Below, in pieces: positions 1 through 8,295 of a stretch of 46,318 bases of DNA. Within the stretch, counting starts at the first letter, position 1. The number at the start of each line of letters is the position of its first letter. The translations under genes and the position numbers were made by a program. Below the pieces are notes generated by a model that made no database searches, had not been told where the DNA came from, and saw nothing but the letters and a program-made list of their open reading frames with translations. Source of the stretch: a virus; IMG/VR virus record IMGVR_UViG_3300042294_003496, positions 1 through 46,318 of that record. One strand, written 5' to 3'.

Positions 1-48
1 TTCGCAAATGATCTCAATGCCTTCGTTTACTTCTGTGATTAGTTTCAT
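1..48 (-). CDS. gp21: Prohead core protease gp21, 5' fragment only
   Basis: Only the first 16 codons lie in the window; they read MKLITEVNEGIEIICE and run off the left edge. The start ATG is at 46-48, preceded by AAGGAA at six bases, and the Shine-Dalgarno overlaps the stop codon of the gene before it. The N-terminal pattern MKLITE followed by an acidic stretch is what I know from gp21 proteases of marine T4-like phages, and T4 itself has gene 21 downstream of gene 20 and the core genes 67 and 68. The protein would cleave scaffold and capsid proteins during prohead maturation. The catalytic serine and histidine are outside the window, so the call rests on the start and on synteny. Confidence 0.7.
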   Translation of the reverse strand, partial: MKLITEVNEGIEIICE

Positions 49-57
49 GTGATTTCC

Positions 58-486
58 TTATAGTCCGAGGTAGCCAGGAGGTGTTACTGATCCTGATGCA
101 TGAACAAATTCCAGTAAAACAGTTCCACTTAATGTGCCTGTTGGAGTTATATTCAAAATTCCTGTCGGTGCAGTTGCGTTATTCTTTAAAGTGGTTCTTT
201 CTAGATTCATTTCACCGTTTGTTCCATATAGTCTCATGGCAGTAGCACCGGGCGCACCAGCCCATGTGAGATTCAATCCGCCTGTACTTAGTGTCCATGT
301 GATTCTCGACAATGCTGCTGTGTTGTTTGTAATTCCTGCAACAAATCTTTCGCCGGTAATACCCCCAATACCATCAAATGCCGAACCCGTAACGCCAAGT
401 TCGTACATAGCAGTTTCTGATGAGAAATCTACTTTGGTCACATACCTCTTTTGCGTCTTGACTAAATCTTGTTTAACTATTGCCAT
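58..486 (-). CDS. Putative virion protein, beta-rich, unknown function
   Basis: A 142-residue protein rich in Gly, Thr, Ala and Ser with almost no cysteine or charged clusters after the basic N-terminus (MAIVKQDLVKTQKRYVTKVD). The alternating hydrophobic and Thr/Ser pattern and the repeated Gly turns suggest an all-beta exposed domain, as in head decoration or fibre-like domains. It has a CAGGA Shine-Dalgarno and starts three bases after the gene before it. It lies directly upstream of gp21, where T4 has only the small core genes 67 and 68. A surface or head-associated role is inferred from its place between portal and protease genes; I do not recognise the family. Confidence 0.85.
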   Translation of the reverse strand: MAIVKQDLVKTQKRYVTKVDFSSETAMYELGVTGSAFDGIGGITGERFVAGITNNTAALSRITWTLSTGGLNLTWAGAPGATAMRLYGTNGEMNLERTTLKNNATAPTGILNITPTGTLSGTVLLEFVHASGSVTPPGYLGL

Positions 487-489
487 TGG

Positions 490-921
490 TTATTCCTGTT
501 CTTTGAGAACAAATTGCATGGTCCTATTGAATGAATCTTGACTTTCCACTGCAAGACTAAGAAGAATGTTTCCCGCATCTCCGTCAACGATTCCGTCATG
601 AAAAGAGATGAATTTCTCTGCACAGATTGGATTTACTGAAACGATAGATTTATCTAATAAAACTAGATCCACATTGTTTTTAGTCTCGACAGACTCAACT
701 ATTGCATTGACGAATTTTTTCATAGCAGATTCCATCTTTACATCTGCTTTCAAATCTAAGACCATTTGTTTTACGAAATCGTGTGCCTTCTTATCTTTGG
801 TAGTGATAGTTGCAGAAGATCCATCGATTTTTATCGATGCGTCTAAACCAACAATACCAAAGTTCTTTTGGAATTCTTTGGCTGTTTTTGGACCTTTAAA
901 TTTTACCTTAAGAGTAGGCAT
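490..921 (-). CDS. Unknown protein in the prohead-core cluster
   Basis: A 143-residue acidic/basic mixed protein starting MPTLKVKFKG. An in-frame ATG four codons upstream exists, but the start at 919-921 is preferred: it overlaps the preceding stop as TAATG and has GGAAGGG six bases upstream. Two segments with a K-rich, DAS/IDG/ATI pattern suggest an alpha/beta fold: an early strand-turn-strand, then a helix around KKAHDFVKQMVLDLKAD. No known motif is visible. Position between portal gp20 and protease gp21 suggests a prohead core or scaffold-associated protein (the T4 67/68 slot), which is an inference from context only. Confidence 0.88.
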   Translation of the reverse strand: MPTLKVKFKGPKTAKEFQKNFGIVGLDASIKIDGSSATITTKDKKAHDFVKQMVLDLKADVKMESAMKKFVNAIVESVETKNNVDLVLLDKSIVSVNPICAEKFISFHDGIVDGDAGNILLSLAVESQDSFNRTMQFVLKEQE

Positions 922-1391
922 TATCCCTTCCAATTCAATTTAACATAGTTGAAGAACTTCTTCTTCTCACCATCATCCATATCAGCAGGAGACTTTTTAC
1001 CAAACTTCTTAAGTGCTTTCTCAAAGAAAGCACGATATGCTTTCTGCTTGGATGAGAGTTCTTCTTCATTAACTTCAAACTTACCATTGCTATTCATTCC
1101 AATTGCATCCACCATCTGTCCTCTGGTCAACTTCTTATCGTCTTTGATTGGTTCAGATTGAACAGATTCCTTCTTTGCTCCCATGATGGTTTTCTTCTTC
1201 TCTTCACGCAACTTTCGATACATCTCAACCATCTTCATTGCGTTTGCAACTATGTTCTCATTTTTCGTAGTCATGGATCTTTTGCGCTCCTCACGCAGTC
1301 TTCTATTGTGTTCAAGACGAGAGACAGTATCTCTATACATTTTTGTTCTGCCGTCAATTTTCTCTTGATTGATGTTTTTTTCGTCATTCAT
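921..1391 (-). CDS. Basic, coiled-coil-like prohead-core candidate
   Basis: A 156-residue, extremely charged protein: long Lys/Arg/Glu helices in the first 75 residues (two similar stretches, RRLREERKRSM and YRKLREEKKKTIM), a low-complexity linker, and a C-terminal domain with many Lys and aromatic residues ending FFNYVKLNWKG. Such highly charged helical proteins are typical of T4-like prohead cores that are degraded by gp21. The stop overlaps the next start as TAATG. A second in-frame ATG lies a little downstream. The internal pair of RLREE-K repeats suggests a duplicated helix. Scaffold/core role is inferred from composition and from the neighbours gp20 and gp21. Confidence 0.88.
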   Translation of the reverse strand: MNDEKNINQEKIDGRTKMYRDTVSRLEHNRRLREERKRSMTTKNENIVANAMKMVEMYRKLREEKKKTIMGAKKESVQSEPIKDDKKLTRGQMVDAIGMNSNGKFEVNEEELSSKQKAYRAFFEKALKKFGKKSPADMDDGEKKKFFNYVKLNWKG

Positions 1392-1402
1392 GGGTAATTC
1401 TC

Positions 1403-2104
1403 TTATTTCTTTGATTTTTTAGATTTTGGTGGATCACCATCGATGGTTTTAGAAGATGTGCTCGATTTGCTAACTGAAGTTTGGACTTCTGGAGGAGGTT
1501 CTGCAAATCCTGCCCTCTTATCTGCTTCAACTTTCTTTGTCATGTTTATCGCAAGAACATCATCATTCTTCGCATCTTTCATCAACTGATCGATGTATTC
1601 TTTAGTTGCCTTCGTAGCACTTTTAGGACCAGGAAAAAACTCCCATCTTCTATCGTTAATATAAATGCGAACAGGTTTACCGAATCCCGTCCCGACTTGT
1701 TTGATAATAACTCTCTGTCCCCTGTAAGTATATGAACTTAGATAGAACTCTTTTTCAAAGTTTGGATCTAATGTTACATCGTCTTTGTTTTGTCCTGCCG
1801 TAGTTGGAATCAACTTGATTTTTTTAGGCGGGATGGGTTTGGTTGGCTTCGGTGAACCTGTGCCCATTGTGTCCATATCATTTGTGGGTGTTGTTGCTAC
1901 AGGTGCAGACGGCGACATCGGAACTTCACTCACGGTACTCGGTTGATCTGTGATATTTGAGGACAAAAACTTCTTTAGTTCCTCAATTTTGAAGTAAACC
2001 TTAGATTCTAACTCTTTCTGAATCATGCTGCGAAATTTCCCCACCTCTTTTTTCATAAGAGTTTCGATTACCGAATTGAGAATGTCTTCCGTCTGTTCGT
2101 CCAT
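1403..2104 (-). CDS. Unknown protein downstream of portal, core candidate
   Basis: A 233-residue protein with three parts: a helical N-terminus (residues about 1-50, many Glu/Lys, plausibly coiled coil), a Pro/Thr/Ser-rich linker (about 52-100), and a compact middle domain (about 110-190, with FYLSSYTYRGQRVIIKQV and RIYINDRRWEFFPGP), ending in a Ser/Lys-rich tail KSKKSKK. Shine-Dalgarno AAAGGGA lies just before the ATG, nine bases after the gp20 stop. It occupies the place of T4 gene 67 but is three times longer and has no similarity I can recognise. A prohead core or head-assembly role is inferred from position. Confidence 0.88.
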   Translation of the reverse strand: MDEQTEDILNSVIETLMKKEVGKFRSMIQKELESKVYFKIEELKKFLSSNITDQPSTVSEVPMSPSAPVATTPTNDMDTMGTGSPKPTKPIPPKKIKLIPTTAGQNKDDVTLDPNFEKEFYLSSYTYRGQRVIIKQVGTGFGKPVRIYINDRRWEFFPGPKSATKATKEYIDQLMKDAKNDDVLAINMTKKVEADKRAGFAEPPPEVQTSVSKSSTSSKTIDGDPPKSKKSKK

Positions 2105-2113
2105 ATTTTCCCT

Positions 2114-3619
2114 TTACGCAAGACCGAACTGTGATGTATCGGGTTCGATCTTGCCTGCGTTGCGTTCCTTTTCGATTTGCCGATCCATATCCCGAATATC
2201 TGCTTCTGATTGAGTCAGAACATTTTTCCGCACCCATTCATGAGAATAGTACTTACCTATGTATGGTTTAATATTTCCTAATTCATCTATTTGATTCTTA
2301 CGAACCTCACTATTCTTTAATTCAGTAAATAGATTATCTTTAACAAAATCAAAATATACAGATTCTCGCATGTCAGGCCAATCATCTTGAGTGATAATAT
2401 TCTTAAGAACGAGTTGTTTCTTAAGTAAATCGAAAAACAACTCGCTGAATCTAGTTCGAAGTCTATGAATGAATTTGGTGAATCGAACTTCATCACGGGT
2501 AATTTCTGTGGTTCGTCCAAGCATAAATTGTTTATCTTGCTCCAATCTGCTTACTGGAACTGACAAAGCACGATAAAGTTTCTTTTGGAAATACACCACA
2601 TCTGTCAATTCACCAAGGTTTGCTCCTCCTTGTAAGGTGGTGATTTCAGTACCCTTGCTACCTTCACGACGGGGCAACCAATAATCCTCAAGCATGCTCA
2701 TAAACTTACGATCATCACGAACTTCACCACTATTCGCATCATAAACCAAACGGTTACGATACTGATTCATCAGTCCTTTTACATATGCTTCGGCTTTAGT
2801 TTTCGGAAGATTACCAACATCGATGTAGAAAATTCTTCTTTCAGGAGCACGGCTGATTCGATAAATTACAACAGCGTCCTCAAGCATTCTCAATTGATTG
2901 AGTGGCTTAATTGCTTTATGAAGAAATCCGACTATTCTTTTGTAACGGGAATCCATCAATCCCGATGAGCAGAATGCGATAGCATCGTCACTGATCTTAG
3001 TTCCACTTACATTTCCACCTTGGCGAGGGTTGTCTTTATTGTAAATGTAAAAGTCATGGTATCCGGCAATGACTTTTGTTCCATCCTTCAAGGTTTCCTT
3101 TTTGAATTCACGAATCTTCGTGATATTCATAGGATCAACATAACGGCACTCTAAAATTCCTTTTTGCGGATTTTCTTCATCTACGATGATGTGAAAATAG
3201 ATTCTACTATCTACATACCATCTTCGAAAAATATCTGCACCTTTTGTTTCAAACTGCAAAACTCTAAGAATATTACGAAACTCATCGTGTATCTTTTCTT
3301 TGATACTGTCCGGTTGTTTCAATCGATCCAAAATAATCTTTACAGGACTTTTCTTTTCACCAAGAACAATCGCTTCATTGACGATATCATCAACTGCAAT
3401 TTCTGTAATTGGATCCATAGCCATTTCACGGTACTTCATGACTAACTCAAAGTCATTTCTTACTGTACCATCAAGATCAACATACTGACCGTAAAACCCA
3501 CCGGCTTCTACAGGAATAGCACCATCGTCCGAAGTTGGTACTACGAACGATTTTAGTGCTTTGAAATTTTCTTTCTGCTTCTTGGACCGCTCTAATTTAA
3601 AACCAAATAGTTCTGCCAT
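2114..3619 (-). CDS. gp20: Portal vertex protein gp20
   Basis: A 501-residue protein (T4 gp20 is 524). It forms the dodecameric ring at one head vertex through which DNA is packaged and to which the neck attaches. The segment starting GQYVDLDG and then YREMAMDPITEIAVDDIVNE at about residues 44-85 is the portal signature of T4-like phages, followed by the conserved IYFHIIVDE, RYVDPMNITKIRE, ISRAPERRIFYIDVGNLP and ALSVPVSRLEQ blocks. ATG is preceded by AAAGGAGAGG. It lies between tail tube gp19 and the core cluster, the same order as in T4. Function assignment is firm from conserved blocks and synteny. Confidence 0.97.
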   Translation of the reverse strand: MAELFGFKLERSKKQKENFKALKSFVVPTSDDGAIPVEAGGFYGQYVDLDGTVRNDFELVMKYREMAMDPITEIAVDDIVNEAIVLGEKKSPVKIILDRLKQPDSIKEKIHDEFRNILRVLQFETKGADIFRRWYVDSRIYFHIIVDEENPQKGILECRYVDPMNITKIREFKKETLKDGTKVIAGYHDFYIYNKDNPRQGGNVSGTKISDDAIAFCSSGLMDSRYKRIVGFLHKAIKPLNQLRMLEDAVVIYRISRAPERRIFYIDVGNLPKTKAEAYVKGLMNQYRNRLVYDANSGEVRDDRKFMSMLEDYWLPRREGSKGTEITTLQGGANLGELTDVVYFQKKLYRALSVPVSRLEQDKQFMLGRTTEITRDEVRFTKFIHRLRTRFSELFFDLLKKQLVLKNIITQDDWPDMRESVYFDFVKDNLFTELKNSEVRKNQIDELGNIKPYIGKYYSHEWVRKNVLTQSEADIRDMDRQIEKERNAGKIEPDTSQFGLA

Positions 3620-3670
3620 AATAATTACCTCTCCTTTAAAATCTGAGGCGGTATCCGAGATATATCTCTA

Positions 3671-4297
3671 TCAAGTAGTGATGTTGGCGATCTCATAATA
3701 CTGATATGACATCGTTACTTGGAACGATGATGGTTCAGTTGTAGGTGCCATATCAAGTTGAATTTCACCGATTGTGGAAGGCCAGCATCCAACAAATTTA
3801 TATGTTGTAATTATAGTTCCCTCACGGGTAAGTGGAGAGACATACCAATCTGTCATGACACCATTCATGGCGTTAGGACCGATATTTGTCTTGTATGTAT
3901 TAATTGAATTTAACCACTGTTCGAACGCTTTTCTTAGTGTGTAAGCACCATCATTATAAACCGTAAGATTCCATTCATTGAAAGTTCTATCGGCAGGATA
4001 CTTATATTGACGGCCCATATAATTTGCTAGTCCAATATTTTGCACTGCCTGTGGGATAGATGCCGCTTTTGCAAGATATGAAACCTGATTATTCGAACTT
4101 CCTGCACCAATCGCCGCTGAAACATTATTAATTGCACCGGCTACTGCCTGACCAAAAAATGCGCCAGCAGCCCCTGCTGCAAAATTCACAGCACCAAGAC
4201 CTGCGTTAGGGAAATTTCCCTGAACAAGAAAAAGATTGTTACGGGCAATACCGTTTACCAAATTTGCTCTAAATGCGTCAATACTGAATTGTGACAT
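3671..4297 (-). CDS. gp19: Tail tube protein gp19
   Basis: The major tail tube subunit, stacked as hexameric rings to make the DNA channel inside the sheath. At 208 residues it is longer than T4 gp19 (163). The conserved core is visible: NLFLVQGNFP near the N-terminus, then AAKAASIPQ-like strand, the block ADRTFNEWNLTVYNDG, and the C-terminal FVGCWPSTIGEIQLDM with the final FQVTMSYQYYEI strand. The extra length is mostly an Ala/Gly-rich hydrophobic insertion at about residues 33-68 between the first two strands. A GATAAATA late-promoter-like box and an AAGGAG Shine-Dalgarno precede the start, so it may be transcribed separately at high level. Confidence 0.96.
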   Translation of the reverse strand: MSQFSIDAFRANLVNGIARNNLFLVQGNFPNAGLGAVNFAAGAAGAFFGQAVAGAINNVSAAIGAGSSNNQVSYLAKAASIPQAVQNIGLANYMGRQYKYPADRTFNEWNLTVYNDGAYTLRKAFEQWLNSINTYKTNIGPNAMNGVMTDWYVSPLTREGTIITTYKFVGCWPSTIGEIQLDMAPTTEPSSFQVTMSYQYYEIANITT

Positions 4298-4315
4298 TTT
4301 CGTTTGCTCCTTGAT

Positions 4316-4323
4316 TATTTATC
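4316..4323 (-). promoter_or_regulatory. Putative late promoter for gp19
   Basis: On the minus strand this reads GATAAATA, differing only in the first base from the T4 late promoter TATAAATA. It sits in the short gp18-gp19 gap, 18 bases before the gp19 ATG, leaving room for a leader with AAGGAG. The tail tube needs far more copies than sheath-downstream genes, which fits an extra promoter. Confidence 0.6.
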
Positions 4324-6090
4324 TTACGCCCCGACCTCGCTGAACGAAATGCCTGTTCTTGTGGCGATAAAATTCAGTTGAATGAAATTGATGCTACGAG
4401 CAGGCTTAATGTAAATGTCAGCAACAAATCTATTACTGTCAATGACTTCGGGTGTGTTGTTCTTTTCATCACAGACCACTTTGAAATCGATGACACCCCG
4501 ACGAGACTGAACATCCCGCAGGAAAGGTTCAACTAGTGAACGAAACTGTGCCCGGGTGAAAGAATCATTGAATTCAAACAGACTGTACTTCGATGCAGTT
4601 GCGATAGCCTTCTCAAGAACGATGAACAAACGACGGACATTGATTCTATCGAATGCAGAAGGTTTAGCCTGAGCAGTCTTATCGCCGTACAGAACTGTTC
4701 CTTCACCAGGAAAGGTGACTACTGGATTGATGTTATTCTTGTACAACTCATCACGGAATGTTTGTGTTGGGTTGAACGACAACTTTACAACTCCCTTAAT
4801 GCCGCCACGGTTGAATCCGGCAGGACTATACCACGGATCCGTGTTTGTGTCGGAACGAGCGCAAAGTCCTGCAATATCGCCACACAAAGGAACAAAACGA
4901 TACTTATCGTTGTAAATATCATACATGTACTTATATCCGCTATCGATGAAGACATACGAAGAAGAGCCGATATTGTTACGATAATTCTTTGCAATTGACA
5001 ACTTATCGTCTTCGGTTCTATAAGGATTCGATATTGGTGCGGAGCAGAAAACTACACAGTCTTTACGAGTTTCTGCGATATCTTTGAGTGATGCTGCAAC
5101 GGTATCAGTAATAGTTGTGTTTGATGGCGAATATTCTGGTCCACCAATTAAGAGGTTAACATCAACTTGTTCAGGATCCGAGAACGCCTTATATCCTGCT
5201 CCTGTTCCCCCAAGTGCAATATCTTTGAACTCTTGTGCAGTTGTAGGATATGTTTCATCCACACCACCACCCAAAATATACTTAGCGACACCAAATGAAA
5301 CATTGTTAGAAGCAGTGGCACCATTGAATACAAATGTATTAAACGGAGTAGCCGAATCCGCACCCTCTTCAATAGATGTCACTCCTGCCGGTGTGTTAGG
5401 ACACCACAGATAACGAGAATCTTCATTTATTCTTGATCTATAGTACCTAGAGATACCATTGAAATCTTGTGCATCTTCCGATAGAGACAGGTTTGAGAAT
5501 CTCTCAAGAACAGTTCCGGTTGCGCCTGACCACAAACCTGTTTTGTCGATAACCACTAAATGGAATTCATCAGCAGTACCGCCAAGGGTCTCTGAATATC
5601 CACTCGTTCTTGGCTGCTGATCAAATTCATCGGCATAAATCCAAGTGTTGAATTCAGTTGTTGGGTTTTTACTACCACAAATCTGAACTTCGATTGAATT
5701 ACCCAATGCACCAGCGTACTTGGCAATAAATGCGCCATGTGTATCGCAGTCAGCATTTCCCAAGAAGTTTTCGTTCTTAATCAAAGCAGCAGTTTTATTT
5801 CCTGGAACTGCATTCTTTGCCAAAGTTTGTTCTTTGACGCAACGAACTACTTGCAAATTATTTCCGTACTGCAAGAAGTTTGCTGCCGAGAACCAATAAG
5901 GATAATTATTGTTGTTAGGAAGACCGAAGAGTCTTACTAAATTATTTTCGCTGTCGATTAGGACTCTTTGGTCAATCGGTCCCCACGAAAAAATACCCGC
6001 AAATGCTGCATTTGTAGTTGCAACGGCTGGAACAATGGTCGTTAGATCCCGCTCCGTTACACTCACGCCTGGAGAAAGTTGAAATGCCAT
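4324..6090 (-). CDS. gp18: Contractile tail sheath protein gp18
   Basis: The sheath subunit that contracts on infection; 588 residues (T4 gp18 is 659). The N-terminus FQLSPGVSVTERDLTTIVP is the classic sheath start, followed by AAFAGIFSWGPID; the C-terminal third carries the sheath core with RRLFIVLEKAIATASKYSLF, NDSFTRAQFRSLVEPFLRDV and a final YIKPARSINFIQLNF strand. The start has CAGGAGA as ribosome binding site and a CTAAATA box 41 bases upstream. It follows large terminase and precedes tube gp19 exactly as in T4. Confidence 0.97.
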   Translation of the reverse strand: MAFQLSPGVSVTERDLTTIVPAVATTNAAFAGIFSWGPIDQRVLIDSENNLVRLFGLPNNNNYPYWFSAANFLQYGNNLQVVRCVKEQTLAKNAVPGNKTAALIKNENFLGNADCDTHGAFIAKYAGALGNSIEVQICGSKNPTTEFNTWIYADEFDQQPRTSGYSETLGGTADEFHLVVIDKTGLWSGATGTVLERFSNLSLSEDAQDFNGISRYYRSRINEDSRYLWCPNTPAGVTSIEEGADSATPFNTFVFNGATASNNVSFGVAKYILGGGVDETYPTTAQEFKDIALGGTGAGYKAFSDPEQVDVNLLIGGPEYSPSNTTITDTVAASLKDIAETRKDCVVFCSAPISNPYRTEDDKLSIAKNYRNNIGSSSYVFIDSGYKYMYDIYNDKYRFVPLCGDIAGLCARSDTNTDPWYSPAGFNRGGIKGVVKLSFNPTQTFRDELYKNNINPVVTFPGEGTVLYGDKTAQAKPSAFDRINVRRLFIVLEKAIATASKYSLFEFNDSFTRAQFRSLVEPFLRDVQSRRGVIDFKVVCDEKNNTPEVIDSNRFVADIYIKPARSINFIQLNFIATRTGISFSEVGA

Positions 6091-6131
6091 CTGAATAGTC
6101 TCCTGTTTACTTGACTTTAGTTAGTCGTTGG

Positions 6132-6138
6132 TATTTAG
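6132..6138 (-). promoter_or_regulatory. Putative late promoter for gp18
   Basis: Minus-strand CTAAATA in the 52-base gap between terminase gp17 and sheath gp18, 41 bases before the gp18 ATG. The same heptamer occurs before several other minus-strand starts in this window, which is the main support. Confidence 0.55.
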
Positions 6139-6142
6139 TGTT

Positions 6143-7822
6143 TCAAAAAATCTCGTCTTTGTCTGCTGCCCAATTACTAGATTTTGCCTCATTATCTGAA
6201 CTAATCGATGTCTCTCTTCCTAGTTCGGAAGATGACTTTTCATAATCATCCTGAAGACCAGAATCTATAAACCCAAAGGGTATTAGTTCTTCTTCAAGTT
6301 TTTTAATCTTTTCCTCGTAAATTTTCTTTCTGACATCTAAATTGCTAATATCTTGAAAATATGGTTGCGTTGTCATCCAACCGAACATCACAAGACAGGA
6401 CACCAAATCGTCGTGATATCCCGAACTTGCTTCGAATGATTGGCCTTTAGCAATAAATGTACTCAGTTCTGATATTATATCAAAATCGTTTAGTATTAAC
6501 TTATCGCCTTCTATCAACTCTTTTAAAGCATTACATCCCAATTTTTTTGTCTGTGTACTTGTTCTTAATCCGGGATAAGCCTTCATTCCACCGTAAGCAG
6601 TTGCAAGTCTTTGTGATTTTTTATTTTGAATCACTACTTCAAGAAGGTTGTCATATTCTAATTCTTCCTTAAGTAAGTCAGCAACCCGCTGTCCGATGTC
6701 ATTAATTTCAACAAGAACCATCGCTTCGTTGTATTTATTTCCTACAGATAGGATAACATTTGGGTAGATTTCAGAGGGTATATGATTGTTTTTATACTTT
6801 GCAACCACTTTATATGGAAAATTAGTCACATCAATTACCACAAATGCATTATAATCCTGCCCTACAGATCTACTTGTGTCCACCGTAATTGAGTAAATGT
6901 GGTTTTCTTTAGGAGATTCGTATACGCAAAGGCCATCACTTGAACTAAAAATAGGCTCACAGAATGTTAACGATGCCAATTTAGATGTTTTGATAAGAGT
7001 ATTTTGTGAACCGAGGAACTCACATTCATATTCACTTGCCCAATTTCTTTCAGATGTATTTCTGATTGTCTCTGCTTTAAATTTTTCATCTCGACCAGGA
7101 ATTTGCCACCAAAACGCCTCTACAGGTTTAAAGTTTGATTTTCCGTCTTTAGCGTTTTGCCACAACTTATAAAACATGTTCAATCCATTAGGAGTACTAA
7201 CTATTACGGTTTTCGTTGTCTGTCCTGCCGTAATAGTCGGATAAACAGATGCAAAGAAATCCTCTGCTATCTCCTCAGGAACGAATGCAAATTCATCTAA
7301 AAGTAAAAAGTTATATGAAGAACCACGAACAGCACTTGATGATGTAGATGAACAGACCACTTTAGACCCATTTTCAAGTGTAATACTGGTTTTGTTCCAC
7401 TCAATTACCCCTTGCTGCATCCACTTTGGAAGATTTTCATAAACAAGTTTAACTCTGTCCATGATTTCTGTAGCGGTTTTCAATTTGTTTGCAAGTATGG
7501 CTACTTTGTATGATGGATTGAACAAAACTTGATGAACAATCTCACCAATTAGACAGGTTGTTTTACCTGATTGGCGAGGAATCTTGCAAATAGTGAATCT
7601 ATTGTTGTGAACCGATCTTACTATCTCTTTTTGAAATTCATATAAGGTAATGGTCACTAAACCTTGATCCAAGGTAACAATCTTCATGTGATTTTCCATG
7701 AAGTAAACAGGATCTTGGGAGCATTTGATATACTCCTCTAGTTGATCTTTGGTAAATTCAATCTTGATATTTCCGGCTTTAAGTAACGGATTGCCAAGAT
7801 ATGTTTCATCAGTTTTACGCAT
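6143..7822 (-). CDS. gp17: Terminase large subunit gp17 (ATPase-nuclease)
   Basis: The DNA packaging motor; it translocates DNA into the prohead through the portal and cuts the concatemer. It has 559 residues (T4 610). Seen in the sequence: Walker A PRQSGKTT at 82-89; Walker B FLLLDE at 172-177 with catalytic E177; coupling motif STPNG around 209-213; and a RNase H-like nuclease domain with D315 in ITVDTS, E372 in LVEIND and the D471/D472 pair in GYHDDL. The start overlaps the gp16 stop as TAATG, so the two subunits are probably translationally coupled. The C-terminal tail (about 520-559) is Ser/Asp/Glu-rich and probably disordered. Confidence 0.98.
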   Translation of the reverse strand: MRKTDETYLGNPLLKAGNIKIEFTKDQLEEYIKCSQDPVYFMENHMKIVTLDQGLVTITLYEFQKEIVRSVHNNRFTICKIPRQSGKTTCLIGEIVHQVLFNPSYKVAILANKLKTATEIMDRVKLVYENLPKWMQQGVIEWNKTSITLENGSKVVCSSTSSSAVRGSSYNFLLLDEFAFVPEEIAEDFFASVYPTITAGQTTKTVIVSTPNGLNMFYKLWQNAKDGKSNFKPVEAFWWQIPGRDEKFKAETIRNTSERNWASEYECEFLGSQNTLIKTSKLASLTFCEPIFSSSDGLCVYESPKENHIYSITVDTSRSVGQDYNAFVVIDVTNFPYKVVAKYKNNHIPSEIYPNVILSVGNKYNEAMVLVEINDIGQRVADLLKEELEYDNLLEVVIQNKKSQRLATAYGGMKAYPGLRTSTQTKKLGCNALKELIEGDKLILNDFDIISELSTFIAKGQSFEASSGYHDDLVSCLVMFGWMTTQPYFQDISNLDVRKKIYEEKIKKLEEELIPFGFIDSGLQDDYEKSSSELGRETSISSDNEAKSSNWAADKDEIF

Positions 7823-8283
7823 TATTTGGATTCTTGAATTGGGGACACATCAATTATCTGTTTTTGTTGAGCCTTTATCATTTTCTGCAACTCTGCCGTG
7901 CTGCCAACAAAAATACTGTTATTAGTCACATTTGTTGCTTTTAATGGGCCGTCTTCTTTCTTTATATCTCTCATGCGACGATGCAAGTCGATGAGTCGTG
8001 TATTTGCCTCTAGAGTCTGTCCAATTAATTGTGCAACAACTTCATATGCTCTAGGTTGCTGACTGTCCTCAGCCAATTCAAGAATCCCCTGTATAGCACT
8101 ATTGGATTGCTCAATCACAACCTTCAGATTTCTTCTGACTTCATTGTAATCGTCATCGGCTTCATTTGGTTTGTAAGTTTTACCTGATATTTCTATCTGC
8201 CTTGAATCAGATCCATTGACTTCTTCTCTATATTCAGGTGCAATATTCAATTCCTCTGAAATTTTATCGTTCGAATTCAACAT
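7822..8283 (-). CDS. gp16: Terminase small subunit gp16
   Basis: A 153-residue protein (T4 gp16 is 164) expected to form a ring that stimulates the gp17 ATPase and recognises DNA for packaging. The central helical region, about residues 45-110, has the family pattern YNEVRRNLKVVIEQSN, then AIQGILELAEDS, PRAYEVVAQLIGQT and TRLIDLHRRMRDI, which should form the coiled-coil ring domain. The N-terminus is acidic and the C-terminus ends in a Gln/Lys-rich helix. It sits directly upstream of gp17 with a TAATG overlap and downstream of gp15, the T4 order. Confidence 0.93.
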   Translation of the reverse strand: MLNSNDKISEELNIAPEYREEVNGSDSRQIEISGKTYKPNEADDDYNEVRRNLKVVIEQSNSAIQGILELAEDSQQPRAYEVVAQLIGQTLEANTRLIDLHRRMRDIKKEDGPLKATNVTNNSIFVGSTAELQKMIKAQQKQIIDVSPIQESK

Positions 8284-8295
8284 AATTACTCTTTC

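Noticed and set aside
3657-3668. Perfect 12-base palindrome GAGATATATCTC after the gp19 stop.
   Set aside because: Too short and AT-rich for a terminator hairpin, no T run follows on the minus strand, and gp20 downstream has its own Shine-Dalgarno. May be chance in AT-rich DNA.
6726-6745. AAATAAATAC box inside terminase gp17.
   Set aside because: No start codon at a fitting distance; probably coincidental.
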